This document shows, piece by piece, positions 48,645-58,212 of a stretch of 64,000 bases of DNA. A program made the translations under genes and the position numbers. Source of the stretch: Afipia sp. (lineage in GTDB: Bacteria > Pseudomonadota > Alphaproteobacteria > Rhizobiales > Xanthobacteraceae). Each line of letters opens with the position of its first letter. The stretch's first letter is position 1. The notes under the pieces are model-generated. The model had not been told where the DNA came from and searched no databases. It was given only the letters and a program-made list of their open reading frames with translations. The stretch is taken from the NCBI GenBank assembly GCA_024707075.1, contig JANQAK010000003.1:682001-746000 (forward strand), in the 5' to 3' direction.

Positions 48645-51104
48645 ATGGCGCGTTCGCACGCAGCGACGACGTGTGTCCAATCCGATTCGATCAAGGGAAT
48701 GGCACAGTCGATTGCGAAGCCGGCTTACCACCGCCTGCTGATCGCGGAGTCGACTCTCCGCCGCGCCGTCCCCGCCCTCATCATCGCCTTCCTCTTCACC
48801 ATCTGCATCGGCGCTTTCGTCCAGGTTCTCGACCAGACCCGACAGAAGCGCGCATCGGTCAAGCGCGACCTCTCGGCATTGGCGGACGTACTGGCAGAAC
48901 GCCTCGACCGTGTCGTCCTGACGCGGCAGGACCGGGCGGCGCCGGGTGAGCGGCTTCAGAACGTATTACCCGGCCTGATGCCCGCGTGGGGCATTGCCGC
49001 CGGACGCCATGTCATCGTCACCGGCGAAGGCCAGCGCATCATCGCGCGCATTCCCATTGAAGAGAACGCCGAGGAACCCGGCCGCCTGCTTGATGTCCTG
49101 AGCGCCACGCAACTGCTCACCCTGCAAGGAAGTCAGACCGGCGTGGTCGACGTCGAGGTGCCGGGCGCTCCCCGCGCCCTCGCCACCCAGCGCGCGGTCA
49201 AATCGCTGCCCGGTCAGGTCGTCGTCGTTCAGGAGCAGACCGAATCGCCGTGGCGCTCCGACGCGGCACTGCAAATCACGCTGTCCGCCACCACCGGCTT
49301 CGTGGTGCTGATCCTCGGCTTCGCGTTTCACTGGCAGTCGACCCGCGCACGCGAAGGCGACCTCATTAACGACGCCGTGCGCGCGCAGATCGATACCGCG
49401 CTCAACCGCGGCCGCTGCGGATTGTGGGATTGGGACCTGTCGCGGGGGCGGATTTTCTGGTCGCAGTCGATGTTCGAACTGCTGGGGCTCGAAGGCCGCA
49501 GCGATCTGCTGACCTTCGGCGAGGTCAACGCGCTGGTGATGTCGGAGGACATCGACCTGTTCGTGATCGCCGATCAACTGGTCTCAGGCAAGCTCGACCA
49601 CATCGACCAGACTTTCCGGATGCGCCACGCCAGCGGCCACTGGATCTGGCTGCGCGTGCGCTGCGAACTCAGCCAAGGACCGAACGACAACGGCAGCCAC
49701 CTGATTGGCATCGCGGTGGACATCACCGAGCAGAAAAGCCTCGCCGAGAAAACCGTCGAGGCCGACCTGCGGCTGCGCGACGCCATCGAGACCATCCCGG
49801 AAGCGTTCGTGCTGTGGGACGCCGACAACCGCCTCGTGCTCTGCAACTCGCACTTCAAGCGCCTGCACAAGCTCCCCGACTCCGCCGTCAGGCAAGGCAC
49901 CTCCTACGAGACCGTCATCAAGGTCGGCAGGATGCCGGAAATCCGCACCCGGTTGCCGAACGCGCCGGAGCCCGGCGCGCGCACCTTCGAAGCGCAACTG
50001 GACGACGGAAGCTGGCTTAATATCAGCGAGCGCCGCACCAAGGACGGCGGCTACGTCTCGGTCGGCACCGACATCACGCAGATCAAGCTGCACGAGCAGA
50101 AGCTGATCGACAACGACCTCCGCCTCACCGCCAACGTCATTGATCTCAAGCGCTCGCAGACCGAACTCGAACGTCAGGCCCAGTTGCTCGCCGAGCTTGC
50201 GCAGAAATATGCCGACGAGAAAACCCGCGCCGAGGAAGCCAACCAGACCAAATCAAAGTTCCTGGCCAACATGAGCCACGAACTGCGCACGCCGCTGAAC
50301 GCGATCATCGGCTTCTCGGAAGTGATGGGCAGCGGGATGTTCGGTGCGCTCGGCTCCGAAAAATATCAGGAATACTGCCACGACATCATGACCAGCGGAA
50401 ATTACCTGCTGGAAGTCATCAACGACATCCTCGACATGTCGAAGATCGAAGCGGGCCGCATGAAGCTCGATTACGAACCGCTCGATCTCGCACAGACGCT
50501 CACCGAATCCCTGCGGGTGGTTTCGGGCCGCGCCGAGAACAAGAATCTGACGGTGAATGCGGATATTCGCGGCGCGATCCCAATTCTCGCCGATCGCCGC
50601 GCCATGAAGCAGATCGCGGTCAACCTCTTGTCGAATGCAGTGAAATTCACACCGGACGGCGGTAAGATCACCGTGCGCAGCCGTGTGATCGACAATTCAG
50701 TGGTGCTCACCATCGCCGACAGCGGCATCGGCATCGCACCGCAGTCGCTGGTGAAGCTCGGCCGCCCCTTCGAGCAGGTCGAAAGCCAGTTGACCAAGAG
50801 CTATCACGGCTCGGGGCTTGGGCTTGCCATCGCCAAGTCGCTCGCCAACCTGCACGGCGGATCGATGAAGCTGCGCTCGAAGCTCGGCGCGGGCACCATC
50901 GTGTGCGTGACGCTGCCGTGCGGACACCGCGAGCATGCCGCGCCCAGCATTATAGCCGAGGCCGCCCCTCAAGCAGCGCCAGGAAAACCTCGCGCACGCC
51001 GGTCTGCGTCTCCCGCACGCGCGCCTCGAGCGCAGAAAAATCCGGAGCGTCTCCAGCCCGCGTCAGCACGCGCAGAAGATCCTCCCCGGCTGTTTCCGGT
51101 TTGA
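48645..51104 (+). CDS. pleC: PleC-like PAS sensor histidine kinase
   Basis: An 819-residue kinase. It has one N-terminal membrane helix (around AVPALIIAFLFTICIG), a ~180-residue periplasmic part, a second helix (TTGFVVLILGFAFHW), two PAS domains (GLWDWDLSRGRIFWSQSMFELLGL..., then IPEAFVLWDADNRLVLCNSHF) and a coiled coil. The transmitter has H545 in FLANMSHELRTPLNAIIGFSEVM, NLLSNAVKFTPDGG, DSGIGI and HGSGLGLAIAKSLA. PleC is a cell-cycle kinase/phosphatase of DivK and PleD; the assignment rests on sequence and the glnE neighbour. ATG 48645 has GAGGGG six bases upstream. The last ~50 residues are a Pro/Ala/Arg tail lying antisense over the glnE 3' end. Confidence 0.78.
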   Translation: MARSHAATTCVQSDSIKGMAQSIAKPAYHRLLIAESTLRRAVPALIIAFLFTICIGAFVQVLDQTRQKRASVKRDLSALADVLAERLDRVVLTRQDRAAPGERLQNVLPGLMPAWGIAAGRHVIVTGEGQRIIARIPIEENAEEPGRLLDVLSATQLLTLQGSQTGVVDVEVPGAPRALATQRAVKSLPGQVVVVQEQTESPWRSDAALQITLSATTGFVVLILGFAFHWQSTRAREGDLINDAVRAQIDTALNRGRCGLWDWDLSRGRIFWSQSMFELLGLEGRSDLLTFGEVNALVMSEDIDLFVIADQLVSGKLDHIDQTFRMRHASGHWIWLRVRCELSQGPNDNGSHLIGIAVDITEQKSLAEKTVEADLRLRDAIETIPEAFVLWDADNRLVLCNSHFKRLHKLPDSAVRQGTSYETVIKVGRMPEIRTRLPNAPEPGARTFEAQLDDGSWLNISERRTKDGGYVSVGTDITQIKLHEQKLIDNDLRLTANVIDLKRSQTELERQAQLLAELAQKYADEKTRAEEANQTKSKFLANMSHELRTPLNAIIGFSEVMGSGMFGALGSEKYQEYCHDIMTSGNYLLEVINDILDMSKIEAGRMKLDYEPLDLAQTLTESLRVVSGRAENKNLTVNADIRGAIPILADRRAMKQIAVNLLSNAVKFTPDGGKITVRSRVIDNSVVLTIADSGIGIAPQSLVKLGRPFEQVESQLTKSYHGSGLGLAIAKSLANLHGGSMKLRSKLGAGTIVCVTLPCGHREHAAPSIIAEAAPQAAPGKPRARRSASPARAPRAQKNPERLQPASARAEDPPRLFPV

Positions 51105-53922
51105 ATTTTCCGATCACGCAAAGCCGGATGATTTGCGTGAGGTCGTGATAAAGCCGTGACGCAGCGCGCAGGATGTCGGCGTCGGACTGCGGCAGCACCC
51201 CGAGCCGCGCCGCGTTGTCCAGCACCTGCACCGTGCTGACGTTCAGAATCCCGGGCTTGTCCGCCGCGTGGATGAGCTGAAGATACTGCGCGATAAACTC
51301 GATATCGACCATGCCGCCGGCGGCGTTCTTCAGATCCCAGATGTCATCCTCGCCCCTTTCCTCCGCAATGGCGCGGCGCATTTCCAGAACGTCATTGGCG
51401 ATGACGCGAGTGTCGCGCCTGCGCGTCAGCACGTCGCGGATGACGGCTTCGATCTTGCCGCGGAACTGTGGCGACGCGGAAATCACGCGGGCGCGGGTCA
51501 GCGCCATGTGCTCCCATGTCCAGGCCTCGTGCTCCTGATATTCGGCGAAGGAATCAATGCGCGACGCCAGCGGCCCCGCGCGGCCCGAGGGCCGCAGCCG
51601 CATGTCCACGTCGTACAGCACGCCGTAGTTGGTGCGCGTCGTAAAGGCGCTGATGAGCCGCTGCGTCAGCCGCGCGAAATACTGCGAACCGTGCAGCGGG
51701 CGCGCGCCGTCAGAATCCGGAGCCTCGTGGTCGAAATCGTAGATCAGGATCAGGTCGAGATCGGAGGACGCCGTCATCTCGCGGCTGCCGAGCTTGCCCA
51801 TCGCCACGATGGCGGTTTCCTGATCCTTGATGCGGCCATGCTGGGCGGCAAACTGGTCCATCACCAGACGGTCCACCGTATGCGCGATACCCTCCGCAAC
51901 ATCCGCGAAGGCGATGCCCGCCTGCTGCGCCGACACCGTGCCGGACAGGATGCGCGTGCCGATCAGGAACAGACTCTCCTGCCCGAACAGCCGCAGGCGA
52001 TCCAGGAACTCCTCATAGGAATTGGCGTCGGACAACGTTGCCGCGAGTCGCGCCGACAACTCGTCCTGATCCGGCATCGCGCCGAAGAAACGCGGATCGA
52101 TCAGGCCGTCCATGATCTGCGGCTGGCGCGCCAGCATGTCGCTCAGGCGTGGCGCTGCACCAAGCACGAGCGCCACCAGCGCGACCAGTTCCTTGTTCTG
52201 GCTCAGGAGCGAAATCAGCCGCCCGCCCCGCTGCAACGCTTGCAGGAAGCGATCGAACGCCACCACGCCGTCGTCCGGCTCCTCGGCGTGCGACAGGCCG
52301 CGCATCAGGTCGGGAACGAACTCCTGAAACGCCTGCCGCGTCGCGTCCACCTTGAACACGCGATATTCACCGCTCATCCAGCAGCGGACGGTTTCCGCCA
52401 CCATCTTCGGCTTCTTGAAACCGAGGGCGACAAGATGCTCCAGCAATGCCCTGTCGTCCGGCCCCGCGCCGTAGTTGATGTCCGGCAGCTTCTCCGTACC
52501 GGTCGGATCACCCTCGAACAGGCGGCCGTAGTGGTTCTGCACGCAATTGAGATGCGCCAGCAGTTCCTTTGCAAACGACGCGCGATCGTCGTAGCCGAAG
52601 AAGCGGGCGAAACGCTCGACGGCCTCGACCTCATCCGGCAGCGCATGGGTCTGCTCATCCGCCACCATCTGCAACCGATGCTCGACCCGGCGCAGGAAAT
52701 CGTAGGCCGATGTCAGTTCATCGCGCGCCTGATAGGTGATCCAGTTGCTTTGGGCGAGAATATCGAGCGCCTCCAGCGTCGGGCGCACGCGCAATTCCGG
52801 ATGCCGCCCGCCCGCGATCAGTTGCTGGGTCTGGGCGAAGAACTCGATCTCGCGAATACCGCCGCGGCCGACCTTGACGTTATGGCCTTCAACGGAAATT
52901 TCGTTCTGGCCGCGAAACGTCTGCATCTGGCGCTTCATGTCATGCACATCCGCGAGCGCGGCGAAATCCAGATGCTTGCGCCAGACGAACGGCGCAATCT
53001 CCGCGAGCAGCGCGTTACCGGCTTTCAGGTCGCCCGCGCAGGGCAGCGCCTTGATCATCGCAGCGCGTTCCCAAGTCCGTCCTTCGCGCTCGTAGTAGTG
53101 CAGCGCCGCCGCCGTCGAGATCGCAACCGGCGTCGATGCCGGATCTGGCCGCAGCCGCAGATCGACACGGAACACATAGCCGTCGGCGGTGCGCTGTTGC
53201 AGCAGCCGCGACAGGCCCTGCGCGACCTTGACGAAGAATGGCGATGGCTCGATGCCGTCGGCCAGTGTCGTTGCATCCAGCTCGTAGAAAACGATCAGGT
53301 CGATGTCGCTGGAATAATTCAGCTCGCCCGCGCCCATCTTGCCCATGGCGAGAACAACAAGACCGCTGCCCTCTTCCGGATGCTCGGCATCGGGCGGCAG
53401 CAAACGGCCGCGCGCGGCTTCCTGCTGCAACAGGAAACGGATCGCGCATTGCACGGACGTCACCGCAAGGTCGGTGAGCACCCGCGTCACCTTCATCACC
53501 GGCCACATGCCGCCGATGTCGCACAGCGCGATCAGCAGCGCCGCCTCGGATTTCATCCGGCGGAGCGACGTCATGACATCGGCTTCGCTTGCGGCAGCAG
53601 CGACATCGGCCACCGTCTTGTCGATCAGCGCCGCCAGATGATCGTCCGGATCGCATTGAAGTAGCCGCACCGCGCGGCCGGCGTCCGCGCGCATCAGATC
53701 GAACAGATAGGGCGAGGCTTCCGCGATGCCTTCAAGGATCGCTTTCGCCTGCGGGAATGAAGCTGAAATGTCCCCGAGCGCGTTCGCGGCTTCAATGGGA
53801 CAATCAGCCAGCCAGTCCGCCAGCCGGCGCTCGGCGTCGGAGGCTGCGGACAATTTCGGTCCGGCCACGAAGCGGGCCGCCAAGGTGGGACGGCCTGCGC
53901 CGCCCATCGTGGGTGAAGTCAT
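50950..53922 (-). CDS. glnE: Bifunctional glutamine-synthetase adenylyltransferase/deadenylase
   Basis: A 990-residue GlnE with two nucleotidyltransferase domains. The N-terminal (deadenylase) one has GKMGAGELNYSSDIDLIVFYE and the C-terminal (adenylylating) one has GKLGSREMTASSDLDLILIYD; each carries the metal-binding D-x-D. Regulatory helical regions separate them, including a GlnD_UR_UTase-like segment. It adenylylates and deadenylylates glutamine synthetase in response to PII and glutamine, tuning nitrogen assimilation. ATG 53922 overlaps the kinase stop by four bases. Its 3' end overlaps the antisense tail of the PleC-like gene. Length and domains are normal. Confidence 0.94.
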   Translation of the reverse strand: MTSPTMGGAGRPTLAARFVAGPKLSAASDAERRLADWLADCPIEAANALGDISASFPQAKAILEGIAEASPYLFDLMRADAGRAVRLLQCDPDDHLAALIDKTVADVAAAASEADVMTSLRRMKSEAALLIALCDIGGMWPVMKVTRVLTDLAVTSVQCAIRFLLQQEAARGRLLPPDAEHPEEGSGLVVLAMGKMGAGELNYSSDIDLIVFYELDATTLADGIEPSPFFVKVAQGLSRLLQQRTADGYVFRVDLRLRPDPASTPVAISTAAALHYYEREGRTWERAAMIKALPCAGDLKAGNALLAEIAPFVWRKHLDFAALADVHDMKRQMQTFRGQNEISVEGHNVKVGRGGIREIEFFAQTQQLIAGGRHPELRVRPTLEALDILAQSNWITYQARDELTSAYDFLRRVEHRLQMVADEQTHALPDEVEAVERFARFFGYDDRASFAKELLAHLNCVQNHYGRLFEGDPTGTEKLPDINYGAGPDDRALLEHLVALGFKKPKMVAETVRCWMSGEYRVFKVDATRQAFQEFVPDLMRGLSHAEEPDDGVVAFDRFLQALQRGGRLISLLSQNKELVALVALVLGAAPRLSDMLARQPQIMDGLIDPRFFGAMPDQDELSARLAATLSDANSYEEFLDRLRLFGQESLFLIGTRILSGTVSAQQAGIAFADVAEGIAHTVDRLVMDQFAAQHGRIKDQETAIVAMGKLGSREMTASSDLDLILIYDFDHEAPDSDGARPLHGSQYFARLTQRLISAFTTRTNYGVLYDVDMRLRPSGRAGPLASRIDSFAEYQEHEAWTWEHMALTRARVISASPQFRGKIEAVIRDVLTRRRDTRVIANDVLEMRRAIAEERGEDDIWDLKNAAGGMVDIEFIAQYLQLIHAADKPGILNVSTVQVLDNAARLGVLPQSDADILRAASRLYHDLTQIIRLCVIGKFKPETAGEDLLRVLTRAGDAPDFSALEARVRETQTGVREVFLALLEGRPRL

Positions 53923-55363
53923 ACGCTCTTTTGTTCCACGCCCCGGCTCGGGATCACAAGCGTCACGCGCAGCCCCGGCTGGCTGTCGGCGAGTCGCAGG
54001 CCGCCACCATGCAACGTCGCGACAGCCGATGCCAGACTCAAACCGAGCCCCGATCCGGGCTGGGTGCGGCTCGCTTCCAGCCGGACAAACCGCTCCACCG
54101 CGCGCTGGCGGTCGGCCTCCGGAATGCCGGGCCCGTGGTCTGTGACACTGAGAAGAACCTGGTCGCCCTCGCGCCGCGCCTCGATCAGAATATCGGGGGC
54201 TTTGCCACGCCGTCCGGCCCGCCGGCGGCGCTTTCCAGCGGCGTGGCCACCGGCTGGCCATACTTGATGGCGTTTTCAACGAGGTTCGCGAGCGCCTGAC
54301 TAATGAGTTCGCGGTTGCCGTGGATCGTCGCGGTGTCAGCCGTGACGGCGAGCGTCATGCCCTTGTCTTCCGCGAGCGGTTCGTAAAGCTCTTGGATGCC
54401 GTGGGCGACTTCGGCTGTATCGAAATCGGTCATGTTGTCGCGGGCCTGGCCGGATTCCGCGCGCGCAATCATCAACAGCGCATTGAAGGTGCGGATCAGG
54501 CCGTCGGATTCCTCGATGGTCCGTTCCAGCGCCGCGCGGTACTCGCCCTCGTTGCTGGATTTCGCCAGCGCATCCTCGGCGCGGTTGCGCAGTCGCGTCA
54601 GCGGCGTCTTGAGGTCGTGGGCGATGTTGTCGGACACTTCCTTGAGGCCCGCCATCAGCGCCTCGATCCGCTCCAGCATGGCGTTGAGATTTTCCGCGAG
54701 CCGGTCGATCTCGTCGCCGCTGCGGCCCACCGGCAACCGTTCGGCGAGATCGCCCGCCATGATCCGCTGCGTGGTGCCGGTCATGGCGTCGATCCGGTGC
54801 AGCACACGGCGCGCGACGAAAATGCCGCCGCCGAGACCGAGTACAACCACGATCAGCACCGACCATTGCGCGGCCTTGGCGACGATGCCGAACAGCCGAC
54901 GCCGCTCTTCGAGATCGCGGCCCACCAGAATCCGGAAGCCGCCGGAGAGCTGCGCCACCTTCACCAGCGCGAAATGACTTTTGGTATTGGCATCGTTTTC
55001 TTCCAGCCGCTTGTAGAACGTCTCGGCCCAGCCGGGATGATCCATGATGCCCGGCGCCAGCGAGGCGACGTTGCCGGCGACGCCCTGTCCCTGCGGCGTG
55101 GTGACGAGATAGAGATTGGCACCGGGACGCAGCGCGCGGCCTTCGACGGCGGACACAAGCCCGCGCAGGCCGCTGCGCGTATACTGGTCGGTGAGTTCGC
55201 TGAGTTCGGAATTGACGGTTTCGGCAATCTGCTCGGTGATCATGCGCCGCGTGTTCCAGGCGAAGTAGCCCAGCAGCGACGCCGCGAACAGCGCGAACAG
55301 GAACAGATAGACCAGCGTCAGCCGGAATGCCGTGGTCCGGACGAGTTTACCGAATGCCGTCAC
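53919..55363 (-). pseudogene. Sensor histidine kinase paired with the OmpR-type regulator, frameshifted
   Basis: GTG 55363 overlaps the regulator stop by 17 bases. The frame gives two membrane helices (about 14-34 and 165-185), a periplasmic sensor part, a HAMP region, H249 in NIAHDLKTPLTRLRNR and the N-box ALANLVENAIKYG. It then ends at a stop after PDGVAKPPIF near 54190. One C missing from the run at 54195-54199 explains this. In the next frame the rest reads DILIEARREGDQVLLSVTDHGPGIPEADRQ...SGLGLSLASAVATLHGG, containing G1 and G2, down to the stop at 53919. Restored length 481. As written, it lacks the ATP lid. The repaired stop overlaps glnE (ATGA). Confidence 0.85.
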
Positions 55364-56027
55364 GGATCATGTATCCGGCACCACGAATGGTGTGCAGCAG
55401 CGGACGATCGTGTCCCTTGTCGATCTTGGAACGCAGCCGCGAGATATGCACGTCGATCACGTTGGTCTGCGGATCAAAGTGATAGTCCCACACGTTTTCG
55501 AGCAGCATGGTGCGGGTCACCACCTGCCCCGAATGCTTCATCAGATATTCGAGCAACCGGAATTCGCGCGGTTGCAGCGTGATCTCGGTGGCGCCGCGCT
55601 TGACCTGATGCGACAGCCTGTCGAGTTCGAGATCGCCAACGCGGTAGGTAGTTTCCTCCGACGGGCCGCCGTGACGGCGCGACAAGACTTCGACACGCGC
55701 CAGCAGTTCCGCGAATGAATAAGGCTTCGGCAGATAGTCGTCGCCGCCGGCGCGCAGGCCCTTGATCCGGTCATCGACCTGGCCGAGCGCGGAGAGGATC
55801 AGCGCCGGCGTGTGGTTGCCCTTGCCGCGCAGGGTGCCGATGATCGAAAGCCCGTCGCGCTTCGGCAGCATGCGGTCGATCACGAGCACGTCATATTCGC
55901 CGGACTCGGCCAGCGCGAGACCCTCCTCGCCGTCGCTGGCGAGATCGGCGACATGGCCGACCTCGCGAAACGCCTTCACGAGATAGTCGGCCGACTCGCG
56001 GTCGTCTTCAACGATGAGCAATCGCAT
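55347..56027 (-). CDS. OmpR/PhoB-family response regulator
   Basis: A 226-residue regulator. The receiver domain has acidic residues E7/D8/D9, phospho-acceptor D51 and K101 in YLPKPYSF. A winged-helix DNA-binding domain follows (GDLELDRLSHQVKRGATEITLQPREFRLLEYLMKHSGQVVTR... and VDVHISRLRSKID). ATG 56027 is the conserved start MRLLIVEDDRES; the frame is open upstream but non-homologous. The gene order (degP, regulator, kinase, glnE) is conserved in Rhizobiales. Upstream lies a strong minus-strand terminator and a set of palindromes (see separate entry). Target genes unknown; degP is a candidate. Confidence 0.9.
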   Translation of the reverse strand: MRLLIVEDDRESADYLVKAFREVGHVADLASDGEEGLALAESGEYDVLVIDRMLPKRDGLSIIGTLRGKGNHTPALILSALGQVDDRIKGLRAGGDDYLPKPYSFAELLARVEVLSRRHGGPSEETTYRVGDLELDRLSHQVKRGATEITLQPREFRLLEYLMKHSGQVVTRTMLLENVWDYHFDPQTNVIDVHISRLRSKIDKGHDRPLLHTIRGAGYMIRDGIR

Positions 56028-56134
56028 CTGTGATTCGGTCTGGGTCGGAACAACGGAGCTTTGTAACACCATGGCGCGATGACCGTCCTCATGCAAGGCA
56101 ACCTGTTCGGCCTTGCCGTGGTTCACCCCGGCAG

Positions 56135-56171
56135 AAAAACGGGCGGTGAAGCTGGGGGACTTCACCGCCCG
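56135..56171 (-). terminator. Strong intrinsic terminator upstream of the response regulator
   Basis: On the minus strand GGGCGGTGAAG pairs with CTTCACCGCCC across a short C-rich loop and is followed directly by GTTTTTCTG. It lies about 110 bases before the regulator ATG and about 280 after the degP stop. It could end degP (or a leader/small RNA) and limit read-through into the two-component genes. Confidence 0.75.
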
Positions 56172-56248
56172 CACTGCACGACCGACTGGAGTGCGATCGT
56201 GCCTGCACTCGACGGAGGGGGCGTTTTCCATCGAGAGCAACGTCTCGC

Positions 56249-56260
56249 ATGACGCGTCAT
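56249..56260. promoter_or_regulatory. Palindromic operator-like site ATGACGCGTCAT
   Basis: A perfect 12-base palindrome within a segment repeating TGACG/CGTCA (56247-56279: gcatgacgc, tgacgta, gcgtcatgc). The arrangement is typical of a transcription-factor binding region. The neighbouring response regulator is a candidate binder, but OmpR-family sites are usually direct repeats, so this is a guess. Confidence 0.45.
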
Positions 56261-56450
56261 TTGACGTATTGCGTCATGCTCTGATTTCAAGGGACGGGCT
56301 TTGAGGCCCGTCCCCGGGAAGGAGCCGTCGGCGGGGGCGAATGTGCCGGCGACAACTCCCCATCTCGTCCCTCGCCTAGCGGCGAGAATTAAGTGGTTGC
56401 CGAAATGTGCCCACCCTCGGGTCAAACGCCCGAGGGCATGCTTTTCGAGA

Positions 56451-58043
56451 TCAGCCCTTCACGACCGGCATCGCGACGAAGCGCGACGAGTCGCCGGACT
56501 TTACGCGCACCAGCACGCTGTTCTTGTTGTCGGCGCGCGCGGCGGTGATCGCATCGCGAACCTCGCCCGGCGTTGCGACCAGCTTGCCCGCGACCTCGAC
56601 AATGACGTCGCCTTCCTTGAAGCCGCGCTCGGCCGACGGGCTGTTCGGATCGACATTGGTCACCACCACGCCTTCCTTGCCAGCACCTGCGACACTGTTG
56701 GCCGGAGCCAGCGTCAGACCGAGATTCGGCACGGTCACGCTACCCTTCGTGGCCTTGCCGCCGCTGTCGTCGTTCTGGTCGGTGTCCGCCTTGGCCTGCC
56801 TGGCGTTCGGCAATTCGCCGAGCGTCATGCTGAGGATCTTGTCCTGACCCTTGTGGACCACGACGAGTTTGACAGTCTGGCCGGGCGCCATGCCGCCGAT
56901 AGTCCGCGCCAGTTCGCGCGCGTCCTTGACGGGCTGATCATTGACCCGGGTGATGACGTCGCCGGATTCAACACCAGCCTTCGCGGCCGGGCCATTGGCC
57001 TGCGGCTCGGCGACCAGCGCGCCTTCTGTCTTTTTCAAACCAAGGCTGTCAGCGATCTCAGGCGTCACCTGCTGGATCTGGACACCGATCCAGCCGCGGC
57101 TGACCGAGCCCTTGTCCTGCAACTGCTTGACCACGCTCTTCACCGTGGAGGCCGGAATGGCGAAGGCGATGCCGACACTGCCGCCCGACGGCGAATAGAT
57201 CGCCGTGTTGACGCCGACGACGTCCCCTTCGGTGTTGAAGGTCGGGCCGCCCGAGTTGCCCTTGTTCACGGGCGCGTCGATCTGGATGAAATCATCATAG
57301 GGTCCGTTGCCGATGTCGCGGCCGCGTGCCGAGACGATGCCCGCGGTCACGGTGCCGCCGAGGCCGAACGGATTGCCGACCGCCAGCACCCAGTCGCCGA
57401 TGCGCGGCTGACCGTCGGAGAGCTTGGCGAACGGCATGTTGCTGACGCCATCGACCTTGATGAGCGCGAGGTCGGTGCGCGGATCGGTGCCGATCACCTT
57501 CGCGGTGTGGACCTTGCCGTCGTCGGTCGTCACTTCAACCTTGTCCGCGCCGTCGACGACATGGTTGTTGGTCACAGCGAAACCGTCAGCCGAGATAAAG
57601 AAGCCCGAGCCCTGGCCGGTCACCTGACCGCCGCCGCGTCCGCCACGGCCGCCGCGCCCGCCGGGGAATCCATCCGGACCGCCGAAGCGCTTGAAGAAGC
57701 GCTCCATCGGCGAGCCGGGCGGGAACGGGTTGTCGCCGTCGGTATCGTTCGCGTTCGCCTTCTCGGTCATCTTCACGCGCACCGAAATCACCGAGGGCTT
57801 CACGCGCTCGACGATGTCGGCGAAGCCGACCGGCTGCTGAACCTGACGAACTTCCTTGTTGACCTGCGCATGAGCGGTCGTGGTCAGCAGGTCGAAGTTG
57901 TTGGATGGGGTCAGGTCATAGGCGGCGACGCCAAGGCCCGCGACGACCGAAGCCATCAGCGCGAACTTCCGCGCGGAGAAAATGGAACGGCGCGGCACGG
58001 TATAGGACGGGAGCTTCGAAAAGTCGGTCGGGCGGTCGGTCAT
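56451..58043 (-). CDS. degP: Periplasmic Do-like serine protease/chaperone DegP
   Basis: A 530-residue HtrA/Do protease. An N-terminal membrane segment or uncleaved signal (about residues 26-42) and a periplasmic linker precede a trypsin-like domain with H161 in NNHVVDG, D191 in TDLALIKV and S264 in GNSGGPTFN. Two PDZ domains follow (LVAEPQANGPAAKAGVESGDVITRV and VVVTNVDPNSPSAERGFKEGDVIV). An unusual Gly/Arg-rich insert sits before the protease core (about 128-139). It degrades or refolds damaged envelope proteins. ATG 58043 has GGAG eight bases upstream. It lies between the ccm operon and the two-component pair, all on one strand. Confidence 0.93.
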   Translation of the reverse strand: MTDRPTDFSKLPSYTVPRRSIFSARKFALMASVVAGLGVAAYDLTPSNNFDLLTTTAHAQVNKEVRQVQQPVGFADIVERVKPSVISVRVKMTEKANANDTDGDNPFPPGSPMERFFKRFGGPDGFPGGRGGRGGRGGGQVTGQGSGFFISADGFAVTNNHVVDGADKVEVTTDDGKVHTAKVIGTDPRTDLALIKVDGVSNMPFAKLSDGQPRIGDWVLAVGNPFGLGGTVTAGIVSARGRDIGNGPYDDFIQIDAPVNKGNSGGPTFNTEGDVVGVNTAIYSPSGGSVGIAFAIPASTVKSVVKQLQDKGSVSRGWIGVQIQQVTPEIADSLGLKKTEGALVAEPQANGPAAKAGVESGDVITRVNDQPVKDARELARTIGGMAPGQTVKLVVVHKGQDKILSMTLGELPNARQAKADTDQNDDSGGKATKGSVTVPNLGLTLAPANSVAGAGKEGVVVTNVDPNSPSAERGFKEGDVIVEVAGKLVATPGEVRDAITAARADNKNSVLVRVKSGDSSRFVAMPVVKG

Positions 58044-58212
58044 GAAACATCTCCAAGAGGACGAAACGAGGGACGGGAAATCTCGCGGTGCGTGCTGCAC
58101 CTGTGCTCTGGAAGATGGAGGACGCGGCCTTACCGCGCTCTGACGGGGGAATTAATGTTTTGTAATAAAAACGCGACCCGAAACGGCCTTCGCAACGCGC
58201 GCTAAATGCCTG

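Larger units (their letters stand above)
56028..56450. other. 423-bp palindrome-rich gap between degP and the response regulator gene
   Basis: No convincing gene fits here. On the minus strand, in order from degP: a stem of CCCTCGGG/CCCGAGGG (56414-56436); a stem GGGACGGGC/GCCCGTCCC (56291-56314); a TGACG-rich segment with the perfect palindrome ATGACGCGTCAT (56249-56260) and outer arms gcatgacgc/gcgtcatgc (56247-56279); and a terminator at 56135-56171. The last ~110 bases form the regulator's leader. Confidence 0.65.

Noticed and set aside
51268-53664. A 798-codon open frame on the plus strand over glnE
   Set aside because: Antisense to both conserved nucleotidyltransferase domains; composition is that of a complementary-strand reading.
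56301-58205. A 634-codon open frame on the plus strand over degP
   Set aside because: Antisense shadow of an intact, well-conserved protease gene, and it starts inside a hairpin-rich non-coding region.
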